From JBKECA01 sp047973435 (GTDB lineage: Bacteria > Planctomycetota > Planctomycetia > Planctomycetales > Planctomycetaceae), in contig JBKECA010000283.1 in the NCBI GenBank assembly GCA_047973435.1, positions 1 through 12,837 on the forward strand: a stretch of 12,837 nt of DNA. Reading direction: 5' to 3'. Positions 7,690 through 12,837 of the stretch are shown in pieces; positions within the stretch are counted from its first letter, which is position 1, and each line of letters starts with the position of its first letter. A model generated the notes under the pieces. The model was not told the DNA's origin, ran no database searches, and saw nothing but the letters and a program-made list of their open reading frames with translations. The position numbers and the translations under genes were made by a program.

Positions 7690-8826
7690 CTACAGGGCCT
7701 GTTTGAGCAGACTCCACAAGGCGTTGCCGCCAGCCGTCTCCTGAAGTTCCTTGATCTCGGATTCGGTCACTTCAGGTTCGGGCAGTTCGAATTCTTCTTC
7801 CACTGACTGGTTACCGTTGTAAATCTGCAGTTTCCAGGTTGGCTTGGCCGGCTTCGTCGGAACCACAGGGATCGCAACCGGGGGAGCGGCCTCAGCCGCC
7901 GACAGGAACGAATCCATGTTGCCGCCCTGTGCCGGTGCCGGCGAGGGGGCTGGAGCTGTCGTTGGATGTCCGGCGTTCTGGCTGCCGATGCCGCCAAAGT
8001 CGTTGGAGGCTGCTGGCTGATGCGTCGCCAATTCGGGATCATCGCCGTACAACGGCTGGGCGAACTGGTCATAGCCGGGCCGGCCGCTGCCGGCGTCCAG
8101 TCCACGTAGTTCATCCAGCAGTTCTTCGTTAATCGGGCCGACCGAGGCGAGTTCGTCGTCATCCCGGCGACGCCAGGACAACGCCAGCTTCCCCTTGGAT
8201 TCGGCGAGCTTGACGTAGGGAACGTTATTCGGCGCGAGCAACAGGCCGACCGTGCGGGTCGACTTCTTGCCGTCATCCGCCCCGGCATTCGCTTCCCGTG
8301 CGGTCGTTGCGTCGGTGGCAAAGACCTCGACGTATTCCAGCAACGTCGTGGTTTTGGTGTTCTGACGCCCCTTGTTGTCGCGGTTGGCATAGGTGACCAT
8401 AACGTCCACGCGATCGCCGGGCCGGAGCAATCCGGCCATGCTGGCGGTGTCGTCGACATTGATGGTGAGCACGCGCATGCCAGGGGGAATCTGAAGTGAT
8501 TTGCCGCCGCCGCCCGGTTCGGTCAACTTCGACATTCGGACAATATCGCCGGTGCGGAGAGCGTACTGGGCGGCACGCTTGTCGTACTGCTCGACCGACA
8601 AAACGGGGTCGTTGTATCCCACGAGCGCCGTCTTGGGCATTTCCTTGAAGCCCACGTTCTCTTCCGAGAGCTGGTCTCCAATGCCAATGTCAGCCAAGGC
8701 CACTGCCACGCTTACCATCTCCTCGGGTTGCGATTGAGTTCCACTCATGGCTTGCTGCACACCAATCATGGCCAGCAGGCCGCTGCCGACCGCCACGGCC
8801 AGCAGGATTACGGTTTTTGGTTTCAT
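7690..8826 (-). CDS. cpaB: Flp pilus assembly protein CpaB/RcpC
   Basis: CpaB/RcpC is a periplasmic component of the Tad machine thought to link the secretin with the inner-membrane part. The 378-residue product starts with a basic end and one membrane segment or uncleaved signal (TVILLAVAVGSGLLAMIG, about 5-22). An SAF domain follows at about 38-101. The RcpC/CpaB domain at about 110-222 contains IPPGMRVLTINVDD and GLLRPGDRVDVMVTY. A Pro/Ala-rich linker runs from about 245 to 328. The end carries TWKLQIYNGNQ and a glutamate-rich stretch. The start at ATG 8826 is supported by GGGAG eight bases upstream. The frame stays open to a GTG at 8877, but that would bury the signal sequence. It follows cpaA by 258 bp, and cpaC lies 155 bp downstream. 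Confidence 0.94.
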   Translation of the reverse strand: MKPKTVILLAVAVGSGLLAMIGVQQAMSGTQSQPEEMVSVAVALADIGIGDQLSEENVGFKEMPKTALVGYNDPVLSVEQYDKRAAQYALRTGDIVRMSKLTEPGGGGKSLQIPPGMRVLTINVDDTASMAGLLRPGDRVDVMVTYANRDNKGRQNTKTTTLLEYVEVFATDATTAREANAGADDGKKSTRTVGLLLAPNNVPYVKLAESKGKLALSWRRRDDDELASVGPINEELLDELRGLDAGSGRPGYDQFAQPLYGDDPELATHQPAASNDFGGIGSQNAGHPTTAPAPSPAPAQGGNMDSFLSAAEAAPPVAIPVVPTKPAKPTWKLQIYNGNQSVEEEFELPEPEVTESEIKELQETAGGNALWSLLKQAL

Positions 8827-9034
8827 CTCGGAAACTCCCGGCGGCAGGCGGCCGCCAACAACGCGCCGAGACGACACGTAGTCAGTGTCAGAATCGGCAT
8901 GGGTCGGGGAAGGGCTTCAATCTATACCGGTTGTGCGGGGTGAATTGATCGCAACGGACGCACCAGTTAGTCCGCCGACGGCTAATACTCAACCCAATCT
9001 GCCACAACCTCCAGGCTTTACCGAAGCGCCGTTA

Positions 9035-9058
9035 GGTCGCCCCCTTTCGGAGGCGACC
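9035..9058 (-). terminator. Hairpin downstream of cpaA, possible terminator
   Basis: GGTCGCC (9035-9041) pairs perfectly with GGCGACC (9052-9058), and two more pairs can form inside past one mismatch. It begins 26 bp after the cpaA stop codon on the minus strand. No T run follows, so it may pause or trim the message rather than act as an intrinsic terminator. Confidence 0.4.
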
Positions 9059-9084
9059 CAGTCGACGTAAATGATTGCTCGTGT

Positions 9085-9636
9085 CTAGATCATGCCGGCA
9101 TAGAAGAAGTAGGCGATCGAGCCAATGCAGATCGGGATGCCGTAGGGCAGCAACAACATCTGCGGCTTACGTTCTTTGGCGATCTCGGCCAGTTTCTTCG
9201 GATTCTTGACGGTGAACCATTCCATGGCGATGAGCAGGAAGTTGCCGTAATGCTTACCCCAGCTCTTGCGGTAGAGCACCATGATGACGGCCATCACAGC
9301 GCCGACGACCACGGAGACGACAAACGCGTTCCAGGCAACAATCGGTCCCAGCCAGGCACCAAGGCCGGCCATCAACTTGACATCGCCGGCCCCCATGCCG
9401 CCCACTGCGTACAGCGGCAGCAGAGTCAGCAAGCCAACAACCATGCCCAGCAGGCCGTCCTGCAGCCCGGCCCAACCGCCGGTGACGCCGCAGAAGATGA
9501 GGCCGGAGAGCACCATCGGAAAGGTAATCCAGTTCGGAACCCGGAGTTCTTTACCGTCGATCCAGGCTGCGACGATGAGTACCAGGGCAACGAACTTAAC
9601 GTGCCAGTTGTCGAAAATCAGTGTTTCCCAGTCCAT
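9085..9636 (-). CDS. cpaA: Prepilin peptidase CpaA/TadV (peptidase A24)
   Basis: This inner-membrane aspartic protease cleaves the leader of Flp prepilins. With the chosen start it has 183 residues, close to the family's usual size. Both catalytic aspartates are present: D27 in the WIDGKELRVPNW motif and D85 in the GMGAGDVKLMAG motif (GxGD). Five or six hydrophobic segments are visible, including KFVALVLIVAAW, ITFPMVLSGLIF, LLGMVVGLLTLLPLY and AFVVSVVVGAVMAVIMVL. The frame is open upstream to ATG 9681 and GTG 9714. The extra 26 residues are not family-like, and no start has a good Shine-Dalgarno. An AGG lies seven bases before ATG 9636. It sits between pilin 1 and cpaB, as expected for its substrate relationship. 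Confidence 0.93.
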   Translation of the reverse strand: MDWETLIFDNWHVKFVALVLIVAAWIDGKELRVPNWITFPMVLSGLIFCGVTGGWAGLQDGLLGMVVGLLTLLPLYAVGGMGAGDVKLMAGLGAWLGPIVAWNAFVVSVVVGAVMAVIMVLYRKSWGKHYGNFLLIAMEWFTVKNPKKLAEIAKERKPQMLLLPYGIPICIGSIAYFFYAGMI

Positions 9637-9727
9637 TTGGAGGCCTATAAGTGAGGGGGATTTGCGGGGGGCCGCCGTCATCAGGTTTGCCGACTTGAAT
9701 GTCAGCACACACACGCCAGGGCCGGCG

Positions 9728-9838
9728 CTACGTGGTACGAGCGAACAACTGCGACACGAACAGGGTCAACCCAGCCACCAGGACCGGCAGCCACTGCAAG
9801 GCGCTGCTGAACGAACTATCAAACCAAAACGGGACCAT
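9728..9838 (-). CDS. Candidate 36-residue single-helix membrane microprotein
   Basis: This unrecognised short frame lies between the pilin 1 terminator and cpaA. It starts ATG 9838 and stops TAG 9730-9728. The product begins MVPFWFDSSFSS, has one hydrophobic stretch at about residues 14-32 (ALQWLPVLVAGLTLFVSQL) and ends with a basic RTT tail, the look of a one-pass membrane peptide. Of the 35 codons after ATG, 28 end in G or C, as in the neighbouring genes. The ribosome site is weak (CGGA about eight bases upstream). If real, it would be the first gene of the cpaA transcript and may help the peptidase or pilus assembly. It may also be chance; no family is recognised. Confidence 0.4.
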   Translation of the reverse strand: MVPFWFDSSFSSALQWLPVLVAGLTLFVSQLFARTT

Positions 9839-9908
9839 GTGTCATTCCGGGGTTCAGGCGACGAGACTGATTGCACATCTGTCGCCGAAAAACTGCTGGA
9901 CGCGCGGG

Positions 9909-9944
9909 AAAACCGCTCGGTCGAGAACCAGCTCGACCGAGCGG
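9909..9944 (-). terminator. Strong rho-independent terminator of pilin 1
   Basis: CCGCTCGGTCGAG (9913-9925) and CTCGACCGAGCGG (9932-9944) form a perfect 13-bp stem with a 6-nt loop. TTTT follows on the minus strand, 29 bp past the pilin 1 stop codon. This should separate the abundant pilin message from the cpaA transcript. Confidence 0.85.
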
Positions 9945-9973
9945 CGAATGTCCCGTGGGACGCTCGACTCCAA

Positions 9974-10153
9974 TTACGGAGTGCCGAGTTCGGTGGCGAT
10001 GTTCTGGAAGTTGGCGTTGGCCGAGGTACCGACCGCACGGATGGCGGTAAGGCACACGATCACGATCAGGGCCAGCATGACCGCGTACTCAACGGCCGTC
10101 GGGCCGTCTTCGGACACCAGGAACGACTTGACGCTGTTCATCAGGTTCTGCAT
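9974..10153 (-). CDS. flp: Flp/Fap type IVb major pilin, copy 1
   Basis: This is a 59-residue prepilin, the structural subunit of Flp pili. The Flp cleavage site is clear: a short leader ends in EDG, cleavage falls after G17, and E22-Y23 occupy positions +5 and +6 of the mature pilin. The hydrophobic helix is YAVMLALIVIVCLTAI. The mature protein has 42 residues and ends ATELGTP. A Shine-Dalgarno GAGAGG lies about eight bases before ATG 10153. It has its own strong terminator (9909-9944) and a leader hairpin (10174-10192). It matches pilin 2 at 52 of 59 residues. CpaA, which should process it, is encoded 337 bp downstream. Confidence 0.95.
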   Translation of the reverse strand: MQNLMNSVKSFLVSEDGPTAVEYAVMLALIVIVCLTAIRAVGTSANANFQNIATELGTP

Positions 10154-10173
10154 TTGTTTGTCCTCTCAAGACC

Positions 10174-10192
10174 TTGCCGTTTAGGGTGGCAA
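10174..10192 (-). promoter_or_regulatory. Leader hairpin of pilin 1
   Basis: TTGCC (10174-10178) and GGCAA (10188-10192) pair around a 9-nt loop, 20 nt before the pilin 1 start codon. Pilin 2 has a different hairpin at the same distance, suggesting a shared mRNA-stability or translation role. Confidence 0.45.
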
Positions 10193-10245
10193 ACCCGACG
10201 GATTGTTGCTCCGTGAAACCACTTCCCAGAGCACTTACCGACGCT

Positions 10246-10270
10246 AATAAAAACCTCGCCAGACGAGGCT
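10246..10270 (-). terminator. Terminator-like hairpin upstream of pilin 1
   Basis: On the minus strand, CCTCG-TCTGG-CGAGG is followed by TTTTTATT. Two extra outer pairs (one G-U) are possible. It lies about 100 bp upstream of the pilin 1 start codon, so it would block read-through from the pilin 2 side. If the pilin 1 promoter lies further upstream, it would act as an attenuator. Confidence 0.55.
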
Positions 10271-10653
10271 AGACCCAAGTTTGTTGCGACAGGTTGTTGC
10301 GGTTGTTTCCGCAGTCGCGGGCGGGAACACGCAAACTTAGGTCGGCGTTACGGAGAGGCAAATTTCTTCTGCGTGTTTTCTGTAGATTCCCGGAGCCCTC
10401 TGTCCACCGCGAATTCCGCAACCGGATTCGTGGTGTCAATCCGGAAGGCCAGCAGTTCCGTCTTCCGCCACGTAAAGCCTCGCTTTGAGCCGGGAGTCTG
10501 CGATTTCATTGGAACTGGCGAAGTGCGACTCAAGTTCGCCAGCCGCGCCGCACGGCTGTTTCCCAGCACAGGAAACTCACGTCGCCACAACCTGGACCGT
10601 GAAGCGATTGCGAGGGCAGGCGTGCCTGCCTGCAGCGCGAACCTTCCGCGAGT

Positions 10654-10739
10654 TATTCTGCCCGCGGCAGCGAGTGAGATGATTCGGACGTTAAAGCCCC
10701 GCGAGGCAAAACGGATCAACATTGACCGCGTGCGGTATA
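10654..10739 (+). repeat. 86-bp intergenic repeat, copy 2
   Basis: This copy has the same length and orientation as copy 1 and differs only at positions 4 (A to T, which breaks a terminal pair) and 30 (C to T, which gives G-U in hairpin I in the plus sense). It lies 66 bp beyond the stop codon of pilin 2, immediately after that gene's terminator hairpin. Confidence 0.92.
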
Positions 10740-10781
10740 AACGATCTGGCCCGGTCGGAAGTTGACTTCCGCCGGGCCAGA
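10740..10781 (-). terminator. Terminator hairpin of pilin 2
   Basis: TCTGGCCCGG plus CGGAAGT (10745-10762, one bulged T) pairs with ACTTCCG plus CCGGGCCAGA (10765-10781). This is a 17-bp stem with a tiny loop, 24 bp past the pilin 2 stop codon. The following TCGTTTAT is a modest T tract. The very long stem makes a terminator or 3'-end protection role likely. Confidence 0.7.
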
Positions 10782-10805
10782 GCAGGTTGCACTACCTTCG
10801 CGGCA

Positions 10806-10985
10806 CTACGGCGCCGAGAGTTCGGTCGCGATGTTCTGGAAGTTGGCGTTCGTCGCGGTGCCGACAGCCCGAATGGCGGTCAGACACACGATGACGATCA
10901 ATGCCAGCATCACGGCATATTCGACGGCGGTAGGGCCGTCTTCCGACTGCAAGAAGGATTTGACGCTCTGAATCAGATTCTGCAT
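10806..10985 (-). CDS. flp: Flp/Fap type IVb major pilin, copy 2
   Basis: This 59-residue prepilin is a close paralogue of pilin 1, identical at 52 residues. The differences are at 5, 6, 13, 44, 45, 57 and 58. It keeps the EDG-cleavage site with Glu at +5 and Tyr at +6, the same helix with a central Cys, and the NANFQNIATEL tail. The Shine-Dalgarno AAAGGA precedes ATG 10985. The coding DNA differs from pilin 1 at 22 synonymous codons, so the duplication is not recent. It has its own terminator (10740-10781) and leader hairpin (11005-11020), so it is probably monocistronic. Its larger upstream spacer may allow separate control. Confidence 0.95.
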   Translation of the reverse strand: MQNLIQSVKSFLQSEDGPTAVEYAVMLALIVIVCLTAIRAVGTATNANFQNIATELSAP

Positions 10986-11682
10986 TGTTTGGTCCTTTAG
11001 ACTCTGTGCCCAATGGCACAGCAACGGAAATGATCCCCGCCGCGAACGCGCATGCCATCGAAGGAAAAGCTGCGTAGAAGCTTCCGCCGACGCGGAACAG
11101 TTTCTCCCCACCTTGGCCGACACGTATTGCGCACCTGAACGGCCCGTATTGCCGCCATACTGCAAGCTAGGTCACGCTGGCGGGCGACTTGACCGGAAAC
11201 GCAAAGATTGTGGATGCTCGCAAACGCACAGGTTTTCTCCGCCACTACAAACCGTGTGACCCGCGCGACCCGTCGATGGTCAGGCTCAACCATCACATCC
11301 AGGATCAAACCCGCGTTGACGCACGACGACAACCATCCAACTGCCAGGCGAAATCGACGCGGAGCGCAGTCCGGCGTGGGAGAAGCCGCTTCAACACCTC
11401 GCCATCAAGTCCAATCAACGTAGCCGGAGCGGCCCGCTTTGGCGGATTGTTGCGACAACTGCGGAAGCGGGGCGCTTCGAGAGTGCCTGCGGCATCGACG
11501 GAGATGGCTCAGAGGCGATCAACGACCGAAGATCTTCGAGGGTCTGACAATGAACAACCACTTCCGACAGTTCGACACGCTTACGCTGAGCCACGGTGCC
11601 AGCTCAATGAAGCCGAAACATCCGCTTCACGGAAGGCGACATCCCCAACCCCAGGTGCGCAATCTCGATCGCCACAACGAAC
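10986..11682. other. Spacer upstream of pilin 2, no gene seen
   Basis: About 700 bp without a convincing gene. A plus-strand open frame from 11189 continues through repeat copy 3 into the antisense of tgt and has no protein-like features. The pilin 2 promoter should lie here; no clear box pair was found. Small palindromes occur: GAAGCG-GGG-CGCTTC (11464-11478) and the 12-bp palindrome CGAAGATCTTCG (11527-11538). Confidence 0.6.
11005..11020 (-). promoter_or_regulatory. Leader hairpin of pilin 2
   Basis: TGTGCC (11005-11010) and GGCACA (11015-11020) form a perfect six-pair stem with a 4-nt loop, 19 nt before the pilin 2 start codon. Pilin 1 has a hairpin at nearly the same place. It could also be an operator half-site pair. 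Confidence 0.5.
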
Positions 11683-11768
11683 TATACTGCCCGCGGCAGC
11701 GAGTGAGATGATTCCGACGTTTAAGCCCCGCGAGGCAGAACGGATCATCTTTGGCCGCGTGCGGTATA
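11683..11768 (+). repeat. 86-bp intergenic repeat, copy 3
   Basis: This copy has the same length and orientation as copies 1 and 2. It differs from copy 1 at positions 30, 33, 40, 56, 66, 68 and 72. The terminal inverted repeats are identical to those of copy 1. Hairpin II is unaffected (changes 40 and 56 are unpaired), while hairpin I loses its outer pair (33). It lies 46 bp beyond the tgt stop codon. Confidence 0.92.
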
Positions 11769-11814
11769 GAGTGCCCGCTGTCATGTGCCACTGCATGCCC
11801 TTGGCGACGTCCCT

Positions 11815-12837
11815 TCAGCGAGTCCACAGCGCGCGGTGATGGGCGTGGAACGTCAGCAGGCGGTTCGCCTGAATGGCTGCCCGCAGGTCGCGCATCAATC
11901 GCTGGTAGTACGCGAGGTTGTGCACACTCAACAGCATTGGGCCAAGCATTTCTCCACTGAGAAACAGATGCCGCAACGTGCCGCGACTGTATTGCCGACA
12001 GCAGGGGCAATCGCACTCCGGATCGAGGGGCGCGGTGTCCCGCTGATGAACCTGATTGCGGAGCTTGACCGTTCCGACGCTCGTGAACGCCGTCGCATTG
12101 CGGGCGTTTCGCGTCGGCATGACGCAGTCGAAAAGATCGACCCCGCGAACCACTGCCTCGACAATATCGATCGGCCGGCCGACCCCCATCAGATAGCGGG
12201 GCTTGTCCGTCGGCAGCAGCGGTACGGTGAAGTCAAGCGTTGTGTACATGTCCGCCGGCTGTTCGCCGACACTCAGCCCGCCGATGGCGTAGCCGGGGAA
12301 GCCGATCGGCAGCAGCCCGGCCGCGGAGCGCTCGCGCAACTCGCGATCGGTCCCCCCTTGCAGAATCCCGAACAACGCCTGATCGGGGCGTCGCTGGGCC
12401 TCGCGACAGCGCTGCGCCCAGCGTGTCGTGCGATCGACGGCCGCAATCAGCTGCTCGCGCGGCGCATCATGCGGTGGGCATTCATCCAGACACATAATGC
12501 AGTCGGCCCCGAGTTGCTCCTGAATGGCCACCGCCCGCTCTGGGGAGAGTTCCAGCAGACTGCCGTCGACGATCGACCGGAAGACCACTTTGTCGTCGTC
12601 AACCCTGCGTGTGTCGCTCAGGCTGAAGATCTGAAACCCGCCGCTGTCGGTCAGGATGGGTCCGTCCCAGTTCATCACCCGATGCAACCCGCCGAGATCA
12701 GCAATCACATCCGGCCCCGGCCGCAGGGCCAGGTGGTAGGTATTGGCGAGCACCTTCTGCACACCAATCTCTCTAAGCTGCTGCGGCCAGACCCCCTTGA
12801 CCGTCGCCTTGGTGCCGACGGGCATAAAGGCCGGGGT
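11815..12837 (-). CDS. tgt: tRNA-guanine transglycosylase, 5' end cut by window
   Basis: Tgt exchanges guanine 34 for preQ1 in tRNAs with GUN anticodons (Asp, Asn, His, Tyr), a step of queuosine synthesis. The visible part, about 340 residues, includes FMPVGTKATVKG at the truncated N-terminus, LANTYHLALRPG, the TDSGGFQIFSL motif with the conserved Asp, GILQGGTD and AIGGLSVGE in the substrate pocket, and DLFDCVMPTRNARNATAF with the nucleophile Asp. The zinc site CDCPCC with a distal His (SVHNLAYYQRLM) is complete. The frame continues to the window end (TPAF before MPVGT, as in family members), so the real start lies outside; ATG 12825 is internal. Repeat copy 3 lies just beyond its stop codon. 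No link with the pilus genes is implied. Confidence 0.97.
   Translation of the reverse strand, partial: TPAFMPVGTKATVKGVWPQQLREIGVQKVLANTYHLALRPGPDVIADLGGLHRVMNWDGPILTDSGGFQIFSLSDTRRVDDDKVVFRSIVDGSLLELSPERAVAIQEQLGADCIMCLDECPPHDAPREQLIAAVDRTTRWAQRCREAQRRPDQALFGILQGGTDRELRERSAAGLLPIGFPGYAIGGLSVGEQPADMYTTLDFTVPLLPTDKPRYLMGVGRPIDIVEAVVRGVDLFDCVMPTRNARNATAFTSVGTVKLRNQVHQRDTAPLDPECDCPCCRQYSRGTLRHLFLSGEMLGPMLLSVHNLAYYQRLMRDLRAAIQANRLLTFHAHHRALWTR

Larger units (their letters stand above)
10154..10653. other. Spacer between the pilins, no gene seen, rich in inverted repeats
   Basis: About 500 bp upstream of pilin 1 contain no convincing gene. The promoter of pilin 1 should lie here but could not be pinned down. 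A minus-strand open frame that begins inside repeat copy 2 and runs to 10348 is arginine-rich, lacks a ribosome site and is not recognised. Several perfect inverted repeats are present: CCGGATT/AATCCGG (10422-10444), CTGGCGAA/TTCGCCAG (10515-10542), GTTTCC/GGAAAC (10558-10576) and GGCAGGC/GCCTGCC (10615-10630). Confidence 0.6.

Noticed and set aside
7535..7717. N-terminal extension of cpaC by 61 residues, overlapping the end of cpaB
   Set aside because: It would bury the signal peptide and lacks a ribosome site. AAGG sits correctly before ATG 7534.
8823..8900. 25-codon upstream frame whose stop overlaps the cpaB start (ATGA)
   Set aside because: The overlap is suggestive of translational coupling, but there is no ribosome site and the peptide has no features. 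cpaB has its own good GGGAG.
8910..8970. TATAGAT box upstream of cpaB as a sigma-70 promoter
   Set aside because: No -35 element lies at 16-18 bp. The nearest TTGCGA is about 22 bp away.
10348..10722. Minus-strand open frame of 124 codons beginning inside repeat copy 2
   Set aside because: Its start lies in the repeat, so the same first residues occur at other copies. It has no ribosome site, an arginine/serine-rich composition and no recognisable domain.
4280..11768. The three repeats as part of a CRISPR array
   Set aside because: The copies are kilobases apart with genes between them and have no regular spacers.
11189..11839. Plus-strand open frame of 216 codons
   Set aside because: It runs through repeat copy 3 into the antisense of tgt, has low-complexity charged composition and no start signal.

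Overview
The window is GC-rich bacterial DNA. Its core is a Tad (tight adherence, Flp-type) pilus locus on the minus strand. The style suggests a member of the Planctomycetes: a dispersed tad cluster, wide spacers between genes, long Pro/Gly-rich tails on CpaB and CpaC, and an orphan sigma-54 activator. That placement is inference from style only, because no rRNA or other marker gene is present.

Left part (1-3330). A structured 63-nt stem-loop sits at the edge. Next come a 12-helix MATE-family exporter (156-1646, minus) and a sigma-54-dependent activator with no receiver domain (1863-2900, minus), which probably ends at a small terminator. A 430-bp divergent spacer separates the activator from scpA.

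Middle (3331-4384). scpA (plus) encodes the kleisin of the SMC-ScpAB chromosome condensin. No scpB lies beside it. It converges on the tad genes across a spacer that holds the first of three copies of an 86-bp repeat.

Tad locus (4385-10985, all minus). In transcription order the genes are pilin 2 (10806-10985), pilin 1 (9974-10153), a 36-codon candidate membrane microprotein (9728-9838), the prepilin peptidase cpaA/tadV, cpaB/rcpC, the secretin cpaC/rcpA and the localisation ATPase-like cpaE/tadZ. The pilins would be cleaved by CpaA and assembled into Flp pili. CpaB and CpaC would form the outer part of the machine, and CpaE would help place it. The motor ATPase (CpaF/TadA), the platform proteins TadB and TadC, and the minor pilins are absent, so they must be encoded elsewhere. 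Each pilin gene has its own strong terminator and a hairpin about 20 nt before its start codon.

Right part (10986-12837). About 700 bp without a convincing gene separates pilin 2 from repeat copy 3. The minus-strand gene tgt (tRNA-guanine transglycosylase) follows and is cut by the window end.

The least ordinary element is the 86-bp repeat (4280-4365, 10654-10739, 11683-11768). All three copies have exactly the same length and orientation. They share 14-bp imperfect terminal inverted repeats ending in TATA, and each lies just 3' of a minus-strand gene (cpaE, pilin 2, tgt). The spacer between the pilins is also unusually rich in perfect inverted repeats. No complete novel system is evident. 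The best leads are the repeat family, the 36-codon ORF and the structured pilin spacers.
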